Positions 1 to 6,926 of a stretch of DNA of 9,656 bases are shown here, piece by piece. Each line of letters begins with the position of its first letter. The first letter of the stretch is position 1. Source of the DNA: CAMPJU01 sp046566095 (lineage in GTDB: Bacteria > Pseudomonadota > Gammaproteobacteria > Xanthomonadales > Xanthomonadaceae); contig JBKHXI010000031.1 of assembly GCA_046566095.1 (NCBI GenBank), positions 1-9,656 of the forward strand. Reading direction: 5' to 3'. The notes below the pieces were generated by a model. It searched no databases and was not told where the DNA came from. It worked only from the letters and a program-made list of their open reading frames with translations. Made by a program: the position numbers and the translations under genes.

Positions 1-507
1 ACCCTGGCCGGCTCGCGCTACCTGCTGCTCGAGCCACCGCACCACGTGGCGCCGCCTCGTTTCGAGGCGTCGGTGTTCACGCTGATGGCCGCGGGCTACG
101 TCCCGGTGATCACCCATCCCGAGCGCCTGAAGTGGATCGAGCACGATTTCGACGTGTTCGCGCGCCTGGTCGAGCGCGGCGTATGGATGCAGGTCACCGC
201 CGGGGCGCTCACAGGCCGCTTCGGCAAGCGTGTGACCTACTGGGCCGAGAAGTTCGTGGGCGAGGGCATGACCCATCTGCTGGCGACCGACGCGCACCAC
301 CCGCAACGGCGGCCGCCGCTTCTGGCCGAAGCACGCGAGGCCGCCGCGTCGCTGGTGGGCGAGGACGAGGCCTGGCACCTGGTCCGTACACGGCCGGAGG
401 GCATCGTGCGCGACCTCGCGCCCGGTGAGCTGCCGGCCCTGCCTGCGCAACGCACACGCGCGCCGGCAAACCCCGGCTTTTGGAAACGACTGGTCGGGGC
501 GGCATAA
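1..507 (+). CDS. CpsB/CapC-family PHP-type tyrosine-protein phosphatase, C-terminal part (5' end outside window)
   Basis: The frame is open from base 1, so the start lies upstream of the window; a GTG at 46 is internal because coding similarity (YLLLEPP) precedes it. Family signatures are visible in order: YLLLEPP just before base 46, PVITHPER at 103-126, a Q-V-T-A-G-A-L-T-G-R-F-G stretch around 190-225, and ATDAHH at 283-300, matching the metal-binding histidine/aspartate motifs of the PHP fold. The N-terminal DxHxH metal site must lie outside the window. Members of this family are cytoplasmic Mn-dependent phosphatases that remove phosphate from the tyrosine-rich tail of Wzc/CpsD-type kinases, and such a kinase is encoded two genes downstream. 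The tail after about base 420 is Pro/Ala/Arg-rich and poorly conserved in type. The TAA at 505-507 overlaps a candidate promoter for the next gene. Family assignment is firm; the true substrate is inferred. Confidence 0.9.
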   Translation, partial: TLAGSRYLLLEPPHHVAPPRFEASVFTLMAAGYVPVITHPERLKWIEHDFDVFARLVERGVWMQVTAGALTGRFGKRVTYWAEKFVGEGMTHLLATDAHHPQRRPPLLAEAREAAASLVGEDEAWHLVRTRPEGIVRDLAPGELPALPAQRTRAPANPGFWKRLVGAA

Positions 508-508
508 T
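480..508 (+). promoter_or_regulatory. Candidate sigma70-type promoter for the wza-wzc gene group
   Basis: TTGGAA at 480-485 (4 of 6 consensus matches) and CATAAT at 503-508 (5 of 6) are separated by exactly 17 bp. Transcription would begin around 514-517, leaving a leader of under 20 nt that still contains the GGAGGA ribosome site. The boxes overlap the last codons and stop of the phosphatase gene. Because the match is by eye and the -35 is weak, read-through from upstream is equally possible. Confidence 0.45.
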
Positions 509-516
509 CGCCGGCC
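500..516 (+). repeat. 17-bp direct repeat, copy 1 (CGGCATAATCGCCGGCC)
   Basis: This 17-mer occurs again, identically, at 8405-8421. In both copies the internal TAA is the stop codon of the upstream gene, and CATAAT could act as a -10 box. Here the surrounding bases 495-519 also form an imperfect hairpin (CGGGGCGGC, loop ATAATC, GCCGGCCCCG with one bulged base). Confidence 0.6.
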
Positions 517-520
517 CCGC

Positions 521-526
521 GGAGGA
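521..526 (+). promoter_or_regulatory. Ribosome binding site deciding the wza start
   Basis: GGAGGA ends 6 bp before the ATG at 533. This strong Shine-Dalgarno match selects 533 over an in-frame GTG at 425, which lies inside the phosphatase gene and would place 36 non-signal residues before a perfect lipoprotein signal peptide. Confidence 0.85.
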
Positions 527-532
527 GGCAAC

Positions 533-1243
533 ATGCGCAAGCCCGTATTCGAATCGCCGCTGGTGGCAGTGTTCATGCTCGTCGCCGTGCTCATGCTCGC
601 GGCCTGTGCTGGCGGCAGCAATGTGCGCAACGCCCAGGCGTCCCTTCCGGCGCCCGACACCACCACCTCCTCGGGAGCCTACGAAGGGGGGACCGACTAC
701 CGGATCGGCGCATCCGACCTCATCGAGATCAGCGTGTTCGGGGTCGACGACCTCAGGCACACCGCACGGGTGAACTCGAACGGCCAGATTTCGATGCCAC
801 TGATCGGCGCGGTGATGGCCGGCGGCCGGACGATTCCGGAGCTGGAAGCGGAGATCGCCGCCAAGCTGCGCGACGGCTACCTGCAGAACCCGCACGTGAG
901 CGTGTTCGTCAAGGAATTCACCAGTCAGCGGGTCACCATGGAGGGCGCGGTCAAGAAGCCGGGAATCTATCCGCTCACGGGCAAGACTACGCTGCTGCAG
1001 GCGATCGCCATGGCCGAGGGCGTGGATCCGCTCGCCGACCTCAGCGGGGTCGTGCTGTTCCGGCAGGTCGATGGCCGACGTGCCGCGGCAGTTTACGACC
1101 TGCGCAAGGTACGCTCCGGCGAGCTCGAGGATCCGCAGATCTACGGCGACGACGTGATCGTGGTCGAGCAGTCGGGAAGCAAGACGGCATGGCGCCGCCT
1201 GATCGAAAGCATCCCGGTCCTCGGGATCTTCAGCTGGCTGTGA
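533..1243 (+). CDS. wza: Short Wza/GumB-like polysaccharide export lipoprotein (OPX family)
   Basis: The 236-residue product begins MRKPVFESPLV, has a hydrophobic signal core at residues 10-24 and a lipobox L22-A-A-C25, so it should be lipidated on Cys25. A Poly_export domain starts around residue 54 (Y-R-I-G-A-S-D-L-I-E-I-S-V-F-G) and runs to about 130. One SLBB-type domain follows, from about 133 (R-V-T-M-E-G-A-V-K-K-P-G-I-Y-P-L) to about 190. The protein is much shorter than E. coli Wza (379 residues) and has only one obvious SLBB domain. Its end, W-R-R-L-I-E-S-I-P-V-L-G-I-F-S-W-L, could form a short amphipathic helix. OPX proteins form the periplasmic/outer-membrane part of the polysaccharide exit channel and dock on the Wzc-type protein encoded next. 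Whether this short version spans the outer membrane alone cannot be told from sequence. In Xanthomonas the comparable protein is GumB. Confidence 0.92.
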   Translation: MRKPVFESPLVAVFMLVAVLMLAACAGGSNVRNAQASLPAPDTTTSSGAYEGGTDYRIGASDLIEISVFGVDDLRHTARVNSNGQISMPLIGAVMAGGRTIPELEAEIAAKLRDGYLQNPHVSVFVKEFTSQRVTMEGAVKKPGIYPLTGKTTLLQAIAMAEGVDPLADLSGVVLFRQVDGRRAAAVYDLRKVRSGELEDPQIYGDDVIVVEQSGSKTAWRRLIESIPVLGIFSWL

Positions 1244-1263
1244 CCAAGGGACTGACCTCAGGA

Positions 1264-1278
1264 ATGCCGACCACATGA
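1264..1278 (+). other. Possible 4-codon mini-ORF overlapping the wzc start
   Basis: ATG CCG ACC ACA TGA reads as a four-residue ORF whose TGA overlaps the wzc ATG (ATGA at 1275-1278). AGGA at 1260-1263 touches its ATG and sits 11 bp before the wzc ATG, so it fits wzc slightly better. With so few codons this could easily be chance; it is listed because two other genes in the window have the same arrangement. Confidence 0.2.
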
Positions 1279-3545
1279 CGGACGACAAGTTGCCGGCGGG
1301 CCCCGCGGGACCGCCAGACCATCTGCCCGCGCCGCGGGGCCAGGACCACGCCCTCGCTGCGGAAGGCCGCCGCCCGGTGTCGCTGGATCTGTACAGCGAA
1401 GAGCGCCGCGACGACGCCGACGAGATCGACCTGCTCGCCTACTGGCGCATCCTGCTCAAGCGCCGATGGCATGTGCTCGGCACGCTGGCCGCGGTGGTGG
1501 CGCTCGCATTGCTGATCACCCTGCTGATGCCTTCGATCTACCGTGGCACCACTACGGTGCAGATCGATCAGGAGACCATGCAGATCGTGCAGGTCGAAGG
1601 CGTCACCAATGCGGCGGCCCCGACGCGCGATTACTACCAGACCCAGTACGAGCTGCTCGCCAGCCGCGCGCTGGCCGAGCGCGTTGCCGAGGCCCTGGAC
1701 CTGCCGGCACGGCTGGAATCCCTGCGCAACGAATCGTGGCTGGACCGGGTCAAGGGTCTGCTGCGTCCGCAGGCCCGTGCCGAGGGCGAGGAAGCTTCCG
1801 CACAGGACCAGGCCGGCTCCCTGCGCAGCGCAGCCGGGTTCGTGCTCCAAGGCCTGACCATCGAACCGGTGCGCAACTCGCAACTGGTCCGGATCCATTT
1901 CGACAGCCGCATGCCCGAGCTCTCGGCGCGCGTGGCCAACACCCTCGCCGACGAGTACATCGAGTCCACGATCGAGCGCAAGTTCGGGGCCTCGTCGTAC
2001 GCGCGCAAGTACCTCGAGGAACAGCTGGCGACCACAAAGGGCCGGCTAGAGCAGTCCGAGCGCGCACTGGTGGAATTCGCGCAGCGCGAGGGTCTGGTCA
2101 CCACCGGCGAAGACGGGCTGTCGCTGGCAAGCCGCAACCTGGGGGACCTGAATTCGGCGCTGGCCACCGCGCAGGAACAGCGCATCCGCGCCCAGGCGCG
2201 CTGGAACCAGGCGCGCGCGGCCCGGGGCGCCGCCCTGCCGGCGGACATGCTGGGCAACTCGATCATCCGCACCCTGCAGCAGCAGAGGGCCCAGCTGCAG
2301 GGCAAGTACCAGGAGCAGCTGCAAATCTACAAGCCGGACTATCCGTCGATGCAGCAGCTCAAGGGCCAGATCGACGCCCTCCAGGCCGAGATCAACCGGG
2401 AACTGGGGAACATCCGCGCCTCCATCAAGGCCGAATACGACGCCGCCGCGCAGCAGGAAAGCCTGCTCAAGAGCCAGCTCGACAGCCTGCGGCAGCAGGC
2501 CCTCAACGTCGACAGCCGGAGCATCGACTACAACATCCTCAAGCGCGAAGCGGACACCAACCGCCAGCTCTACGATGCCCTGCTGCAGCGCTACAACGAG
2601 GTCGGGGTGGCCGGCGGCGTCGGCAACGTCAATATTTCGGTGGTGGACCGGGCGCAGGTGCCCACCAGCCGCTACAAGCCCAACCTGGCGCTGAACCTGG
2701 CGATCGGCCTGCTGCTGGGACTGATCCTCGGAGTGCTGCTGGCGCTGGTCCTCGAATTCCTCGACGACACCCTCAAGAGCCCGGAGGACATCGAACAGAA
2801 GCTGCGGATGCCGCTGCTGGGCATCATCCCCAAGCTGGGCAAGCAGGACACGCCCGAGAAGGCGCTGCAGGACCCGCGCTCGGCCTTCGCCGAGTCCTAC
2901 CGTTCGGTGCGCACCGCCCTGCAGTTCTCCACCGACAGCGGCGTACCCAAGGTGCTGCTGCTGACCAGCGCCGGCCCTTCGGAAGGCAAGTCCACGTCCG
3001 CGCTCACGCTCGCCCGCAACTTCGCCCAGCTGGGCAAGCGGGTGCTGCTGATCGAGGCCGACATGCGCAACCCTTCGCTGCACCGGTCGCTGGGCGCACG
3101 CGCCGAAATCGGCCTGAGCAGCGTGCTGTCCGGCGCGGCACTGCCGACCGCCGCCATCCAGGACACCGACGACGACCGGCTCAAGGTCATCCTCGCCGGG
3201 CCGCTTCCGCCGAATCCGGCCGAGCTGCTCGCGGGTTCGCGTTTGATTTCGTTGCTCACCGTGGCTGCCGAGAAGTACGACCAGGTCATCATCGACGGCC
3301 CGCCGGTCCTGGGTATCGCCGATGCGCCGATCCTGGCCAATGCGGCGCACGCCACCCTGCTGATCGTCCACGCCGGCGAGACCCGCGTGAGCGCCGCGCA
3401 GTCCGCGGTCAAGCGCCTGTCCGCCGCCCGGGCGCGGTTGGTCGGGGCCGTGCTCAGCCAGTACGACGCCAAGGCGTCCGGTTACGGGTACGATTACGAT
3501 TCCTACTACTCCTACGGGGCGACACCGCGCCTGGGCAGGGGATGA
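1275..3545 (+). CDS. wzc: Wzc-type polysaccharide co-polymerase with tyrosine autokinase (BY-kinase)
   Basis: The 756-residue inner-membrane protein controls chain length and couples polymerisation to export through the OPX protein. A cytoplasmic leader of about 65 residues carries the Wzz signature I-D-L-L-A-Y-W-R-I-L-L-K-R-R-W. TM1 spans about 66-85. A long periplasmic coiled-coil-rich region is followed by a GNVR-like segment at about 416-470, a proline motif (V-P-T-S-R-Y-K-P) and TM2 at about 473-493. The cytoplasmic kinase has the ExxRxxR oligomerisation motif at 540-546, Walker A G-P-S-E-G-K572-S-T, Walker A' with D596 (L-L-I-E-A-D-M-R) and Walker B with D674 (V-I-I-D-G-P-P). The tail has six tyrosines (737, 739, 741, 744, 745, 747), the expected autophosphorylation cluster. 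All key residues are present and length is close to E. coli Wzc (720). The ATG at 1275 has only a weak AGGA 11 bp upstream. The stop overlaps the next start (ATGA). The CpsB-type phosphatase two genes upstream is the likely antagonist. Confidence 0.96.
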   Translation: MTDDKLPAGPAGPPDHLPAPRGQDHALAAEGRRPVSLDLYSEERRDDADEIDLLAYWRILLKRRWHVLGTLAAVVALALLITLLMPSIYRGTTTVQIDQETMQIVQVEGVTNAAAPTRDYYQTQYELLASRALAERVAEALDLPARLESLRNESWLDRVKGLLRPQARAEGEEASAQDQAGSLRSAAGFVLQGLTIEPVRNSQLVRIHFDSRMPELSARVANTLADEYIESTIERKFGASSYARKYLEEQLATTKGRLEQSERALVEFAQREGLVTTGEDGLSLASRNLGDLNSALATAQEQRIRAQARWNQARAARGAALPADMLGNSIIRTLQQQRAQLQGKYQEQLQIYKPDYPSMQQLKGQIDALQAEINRELGNIRASIKAEYDAAAQQESLLKSQLDSLRQQALNVDSRSIDYNILKREADTNRQLYDALLQRYNEVGVAGGVGNVNISVVDRAQVPTSRYKPNLALNLAIGLLLGLILGVLLALVLEFLDDTLKSPEDIEQKLRMPLLGIIPKLGKQDTPEKALQDPRSAFAESYRSVRTALQFSTDSGVPKVLLLTSAGPSEGKSTSALTLARNFAQLGKRVLLIEADMRNPSLHRSLGARAEIGLSSVLSGAALPTAAIQDTDDDRLKVILAGPLPPNPAELLAGSRLISLLTVAAEKYDQVIIDGPPVLGIADAPILANAAHATLLIVHAGETRVSAAQSAVKRLSAARARLVGAVLSQYDAKASGYGYDYDSYYSYGATPRLGRG

Positions 3546-5089
3546 CGGGGACGACAACCGAGGCACTCGAGCAGGCGCTCTGGCTCGTGCAGGCACCGGG
3601 CCGGCGCACCATCCTGCAGGCCCGGCCCCTGGCCGCCGGCCTCGAGCCGCTGCTGCGCATCGCCACGGGCTCGGCCGAGGCCATCGACGAGGCCGCAGCG
3701 GCCACCGGCCATCCGCCGGAACTGATTTCCGAGGCGGTGCGCTTCTACCTGCAGCAGGTCCTGTTCACCGAGGACGCCGACGCCTACCGGATCCTGGGTT
3801 TGCCGCGCGACGCCTCCGCCGACGCGATCCGCCACCACCACCGGCTGCTGCAGCGCTGGTTGCACCCCGACCGCAGCGCGGATCCGTGGAACGCGGTGTT
3901 CGCCGCGCGGGTCAACCAGGCCTGGACGGAACTGCGGGACGGGTCGCGCCGGGCCCGCTACGACGCCACCCTCCCGGCCTTGCCGGCACATGTCCCCACT
4001 CCCGCGGCGCGCTGGCAGCCGGCCGGCTCCGGTCCTGCCCCCGTCGACCAAGCGCGCTGGCTTGCCTACGCTGCTGTGGCGGGTTGTGCCGCACTGGTGC
4101 TGACCCTGGTCCTGCGTACCGAGGAGCCGCCCGTGTGGCTGGACCAGGCGCCGGCTACCCGACCCGCAGCGGGCGAGACCGCGTCTGTGGAGGCTGTAGC
4201 CGCCGCAACCGATGCCCGCGGCCGGGGAGGGTTGGAAGTTGCGCAACGGCCCGTCCGCGCGGCCGGCGGGAAGGGTCCGGAGCCGCCAGACCCCATCCTG
4301 GCGGGGAGGGGCCATTCACCGTCCGGCCATCCGCCTGCCATCCCCCACGGCACCGGGGCCCGCAGGCCAATGGCTCCACCCGATGATCCGATCCGTCCGG
4401 GCTGGCAGGCGGCAGCGCCGGTGCCGCACGCCGAAGCGACCCAGGACCGGAATCCGGGCCGGAACCCTGCGCATTCAGTGCATTCAGCATCGAGCCGCGA
4501 ATCGCTGCCCCTGCCGCCAGTGGCGATGGCCGTGCCCGCCCCGGAGACGGGCATCGGCCCGCCGCCCAGCACGCCCGTCCCGTCTCCCGATCCCGTGCCT
4601 GCCGAGGTGCATGATGCGTCGCAGCCGCAGGCCGCTGCACCGCGACAGGCCAGCGGCGCCGGACTCGCGCAAACCGCCGCGGCGCTGCCGCAAGCCCCGG
4701 CCCGGAAACAGGCTGCTGCCGCCATGTCCAGCGCCAGCCCCGATCCGCTGGGCCGATGGCGGCAGGCGGAGGCCAGCCTGCGCAAGACGGTTGCGTATCT
4801 CGCCGACCCGGTGGGTGCGCGCCCCCCGCTCTGGAACGATCCGGATGCCGCCGAGAGCGCTGCCGGCCAGCATGCCGGGCTCCACGCCAGGCTTCCGATG
4901 CCCCGCGCGCCACGGATCGAACTGACGTCCCCCCACTGGGTGCTGGACGAGGAGCGCGCCCGCTTCGGTGCGCAGTACACCGCGCGCATGGGTCCTTCGC
5001 CGGTCGAGCAGGGACGGATGTCGCTCGAGCTGGTCCGCCGCGAAGACCTGTGGCTGGTCGCGGAGCTGCAACTGGTGCCGTCGCCATGA
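3542..5089 (+). CDS. Membrane-anchored J-domain (DnaJ-like) protein of the polysaccharide operon
   Basis: The 515-residue product starts at the ATG overlapping the wzc stop (ATGA, 3542-3545), pointing to translational coupling. Residues 1-78 are mostly helical and unassigned. A J domain follows at about 79-143, beginning D-A-Y82-R-I-L-G-L, with the diagnostic H108-P-D110 motif and the closing R-R-A-R-Y-D. One transmembrane helix lies at about 173-191. A Pro/Ala-rich, probably disordered linker runs from about 193 to 400. A compact C-terminal domain (401-515, D-P-L-G-R-W-R ... W-L-V-A-E-L-Q-L-V) vaguely resembles NTF2-like folds, a weak inference. With the J domain in the cytoplasm, where Hsp70/DnaK is, the tail should be periplasmic. 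J domains stimulate DnaK ATPase; recruiting DnaK to the Wzc/Wzy assembly is a hypothesis from gene position only. There is no Gly/Phe region or zinc finger, so it is not a housekeeping DnaJ. The client is unknown. Confidence 0.85.
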   Translation: MTGTTTEALEQALWLVQAPGRRTILQARPLAAGLEPLLRIATGSAEAIDEAAAATGHPPELISEAVRFYLQQVLFTEDADAYRILGLPRDASADAIRHHHRLLQRWLHPDRSADPWNAVFAARVNQAWTELRDGSRRARYDATLPALPAHVPTPAARWQPAGSGPAPVDQARWLAYAAVAGCAALVLTLVLRTEEPPVWLDQAPATRPAAGETASVEAVAAATDARGRGGLEVAQRPVRAAGGKGPEPPDPILAGRGHSPSGHPPAIPHGTGARRPMAPPDDPIRPGWQAAAPVPHAEATQDRNPGRNPAHSVHSASSRESLPLPPVAMAVPAPETGIGPPPSTPVPSPDPVPAEVHDASQPQAAAPRQASGAGLAQTAAALPQAPARKQAAAAMSSASPDPLGRWRQAEASLRKTVAYLADPVGARPPLWNDPDAAESAAGQHAGLHARLPMPRAPRIELTSPHWVLDEERARFGAQYTARMGPSPVEQGRMSLELVRREDLWLVAELQLVPSP

Positions 5090-6369
5090 CCGGCGTGAAA
5101 GCTGCCGTCGGGCCCGGTATCCGCAGCTTCGGCGCGGGCCGGCTCGCCGTACTGGCGCTGGCGATTGCGCTGGCGGCCGCGGCGGCGCAGCGGGTGGTGA
5201 AGATCGCGATGGCCGACCGGCTCGCAGCCGGGGAACCGGACGCCGCGCTCGACTGGAGCCCGCGCCATGCCGAAGCCCTCACCCGACAGGCGCTGCATCG
5301 GTTCAAGGCCGGCGACATGGAGGCGGCCAGGGCAGGCGCCACCGGATCGCTGACCGTCGCGCCCCTGCACGGCCCCGCGTATTCGCTGCTGGCCGAGATC
5401 GCGGCCAGGGCGGAGGATCCGCAGACGCTGGCGCTGGCCGAGGTCGCGGCCCGGCGCAATCCCCGCGACCTGCGTGCCCGCGCCCGATTGGCCGAGGCGG
5501 CCCTGGCGCGGGGCGAGCACGATGCAGCCATGGAACAACTGGACGTGATCCTGCGGCTTTCCCCCCAGCAGCGGGGCCGGCTGATTCCTGAACTGCTGAC
5601 CTGGTCCGCCGATCCCGCTTTCGGCGACGCCCTGGCCCGGACCATCGCCGCAGGACCCACCTGGCGCCCGGCGATCCTGAGCGCCATGGGCAAGCGGGTG
5701 ACGGAACCCCCGGTCCGGGCGCTGTACGCGCGCCTGCGCGATACCGGCGGCCTGTCCCGCACGGAAACCGCGCGCTGGCTGGACGACCTGATGCGCGCCG
5801 GAGAATGGGGCGCCGCCTATGCCCACTGGGCCAGCCAGGCCGCGGCAGGGGAGGGCGCGTTGCCGGCCGTGTACAACGGCGGTTTCGAGCAGGCCCCGAG
5901 CGGCTCCGGCTTCGACTGGCGGTTGCAGCGGATCCCGGGAACGGTGACCACGATCGCGCCGGACCCGGGCGGGACCGGTCAGGCCGCACGGATTGAATTC
6001 CTCGGCCGCCAGGTCGCGCAGGCAGGCCTGCACCAGGCGCTGTTGCTGCCTCCCGGCCGCCATCGCGTGACCATGCGCATGCGTATCCAGGGACTTCGCA
6101 GCGACCAGGGGCTGGAATGGGTGCTGGAGTGCGCCGGCCAGGCCGGCCTGGCCGGTCGCAGCAGCCGTATCGGCGGCGACCAGGGCTGGCGCGAACTGTC
6201 GTGGGAAGCGGTCGTGCCGACCGACGAGTGCCCCGGCCAATGGCTGCGCTTGCGCAATCCTGCTCCGAAGGGTACGGCGAGCACCGTGGTCGGTACCGTA
6301 TGGGTCGATGATGTGCGGATCGTCCCGCTCGCGCGCGCTGCGCCCGGCTCCGGTCCGGCCCCGGATTGA
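5086..6369 (+). CDS. Membrane-anchored TPR protein with C-terminal carbohydrate-binding-like jelly-roll domain
   Basis: The 427-residue product starts in an ATGA overlap (5086-5089) with the J-domain gene and has no clear Shine-Dalgarno site, so coupled translation is likely. Arg13 and Arg19 precede a hydrophobic Ala/Leu helix at about 20-35, an uncleaved anchor that would leave the bulk in the periplasm. Residues about 54-165 are alternating Ala/Leu-rich helix pairs of TPR type (for example L-A-E-A-A-L-A-R-G-E-H-D-A-A-M-E-Q-L). A helical spacer leads to a beta-rich domain from about 262 to 418. It opens Y-N-G-G-F-E-Q and continues F-D-W-R-L, a beginning typical of jelly-roll modules related to CBM4/9. 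Cys349 and Cys382 could form a disulfide. I infer a periplasmic scaffold that may touch the growing polysaccharide or Wzy; no enzymatic motif is visible. I see no terminator right after the TGA at 6367-6369. Confidence 0.75.
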   Translation: MTGVKAAVGPGIRSFGAGRLAVLALAIALAAAAAQRVVKIAMADRLAAGEPDAALDWSPRHAEALTRQALHRFKAGDMEAARAGATGSLTVAPLHGPAYSLLAEIAARAEDPQTLALAEVAARRNPRDLRARARLAEAALARGEHDAAMEQLDVILRLSPQQRGRLIPELLTWSADPAFGDALARTIAAGPTWRPAILSAMGKRVTEPPVRALYARLRDTGGLSRTETARWLDDLMRAGEWGAAYAHWASQAAAGEGALPAVYNGGFEQAPSGSGFDWRLQRIPGTVTTIAPDPGGTGQAARIEFLGRQVAQAGLHQALLLPPGRHRVTMRMRIQGLRSDQGLEWVLECAGQAGLAGRSSRIGGDQGWRELSWEAVVPTDECPGQWLRLRNPAPKGTASTVVGTVWVDDVRIVPLARAAPGSGPAPD

Positions 6370-6392
6370 GGCAGTGCTGAACTGGTTTGGGT

Positions 6393-6436
6393 TTGTGAAC
6401 CGTCGATCACGCGCGGCAAAATCGATCGTGTAAGAT
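6393..6436 (+). promoter_or_regulatory. Candidate promoter region for the small FecR-like gene
   Basis: The 108-bp gap 6370-6477 is less GC-rich than its surroundings. TTGTGA (6393-6398, 4/6) is followed after 18 bp by CAAAAT (6417-6422, 4/6). A second -10-like box, TAAGAT (6431-6436), has no matching -35 at normal distance but is followed by CGCC, as is the CATAAT box in the repeat at 500-516. Either could serve; the exact start is undecided. This is the only unit inside the locus that clearly has space for its own promoter. Confidence 0.35.
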
Positions 6437-6461
6437 CGCCACACCTCCACCGCTCGAACCT

Positions 6462-6468
6462 GGAAGGA
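6462..6468 (+). promoter_or_regulatory. Ribosome binding site for the FecR-like gene
   Basis: GGAAGGA ends 9 bp before the ATG at 6478 and only 3 bp before an alternative GTG at 6472. Spacing favours ATG 6478, which also gives a standard signal peptide beginning MNKLAK. Confidence 0.75.
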
Positions 6469-6477
6469 ACCGTGCAC

Positions 6478-6897
6478 ATGAACAAGCTCGCCAAGATCCT
6501 CACCGCATCGGCACTGGCGCTCGCCGTTGCACCGGCATTCGCACAAGCTCCGGTCGCCACGCTCCAGGTCGAGCGCGGCACTGTGATGACCAGCGAAGGA
6601 GGCCAGTTCCAGACTGCCGGCACCGGCACCGCACTCGACGCCGGCGAGCGAATCATGCTGTCCGAAAACAGCTCGGCCGTGGTGCGTTACCAGAATGGCT
6701 GCGTGCGCCGCTACGACGCGCCCGGCGTGTATGAAGTACCTGCCAACTGCGTCCCCGTCGCGGGTCGTTGGGACGGACAGACCGATTGGGCTTCGGCCGG
6801 CATCATCACCGGCGTCTTCCTCGCCGGCGCGGCGATCCTCGCATCGATGGACGACGTGGAGTTCGTGCCGCCCCCGCCGCCGCCCGTCAGCCCCTGA
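6478..6897 (+). CDS. Small exported FecR-like protein with C-terminal membrane helix
   Basis: The 139-residue product has a clear Sec signal peptide (K3, K6, hydrophobic core 7-18, A-F-A22 cleavage before Q23). The mature part, about 27-91, reads as short beta strands: T-L-Q-V-E-R-G-T-V-M-T, then A-L-D-A-G-E-R-I-M-L and S-S-A-V-V-R-Y-Q-N-G-C75. This pattern of 'G-x-V, G-D/E-R-I/V, S-S-A-x-V-x-Y-x-D/N-G-C' is what I know from small FecR-like proteins in exopolysaccharide clusters. C75 and C91 are well placed for a disulfide. Residues 105-122 form a likely transmembrane helix, leaving a short tail with six prolines (131-136). Topology would be periplasmic domain, one membrane pass and a short acidic, proline-rich end. 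Flanked by a candidate promoter and a strong terminator, it may be expressed independently of, and more strongly than, its neighbours. Its function is unknown; a structural or sensing role at the envelope is a guess. Confidence 0.8.
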   Translation: MNKLAKILTASALALAVAPAFAQAPVATLQVERGTVMTSEGGQFQTAGTGTALDAGERIMLSENSSAVVRYQNGCVRRYDAPGVYEVPANCVPVAGRWDGQTDWASAGIITGVFLAGAAILASMDDVEFVPPPPPPVSP

Positions 6898-6926
6898 GTC
6901 ATTGCGGGTCCAGATGCGTCACCCAG

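Noticed and set aside
425..532. Earlier GTG start (425) for the export lipoprotein
   Set aside because: It lies inside the phosphatase gene and would bury the signal peptide 36 residues in. The strong GGAGGA before 533 decides the start.
2046..3596. Minus-strand open frame (516 codons) opposite wzc
   Set aside because: The translation is low-complexity (H/R/G/V/D-rich) without motifs, and the + strand encodes a textbook Wzc kinase.
1466..5089. Possible 1207-residue fusion extending the J-domain protein upstream through wzc
   Set aside because: The upstream part is the +1 shadow of wzc. The ATG at 3542 in an ATGA overlap gives a sensible N terminus.
6381..6401. Terminator after the TPR gene
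   Set aside because: Only a 4-bp GGTT/AACC pairing can be found and no T-run follows, too weak to call.
4066..6546. Very long open frame on the minus strand (826 codons) opposite the J-domain and TPR genes
   Set aside because: It is a GC-rich antisense shadow. The + strand frames have recognisable domains, coupled ATGA junctions and normal codon bias, while the minus translation is Arg/Ala/Gly-rich with no family motifs.
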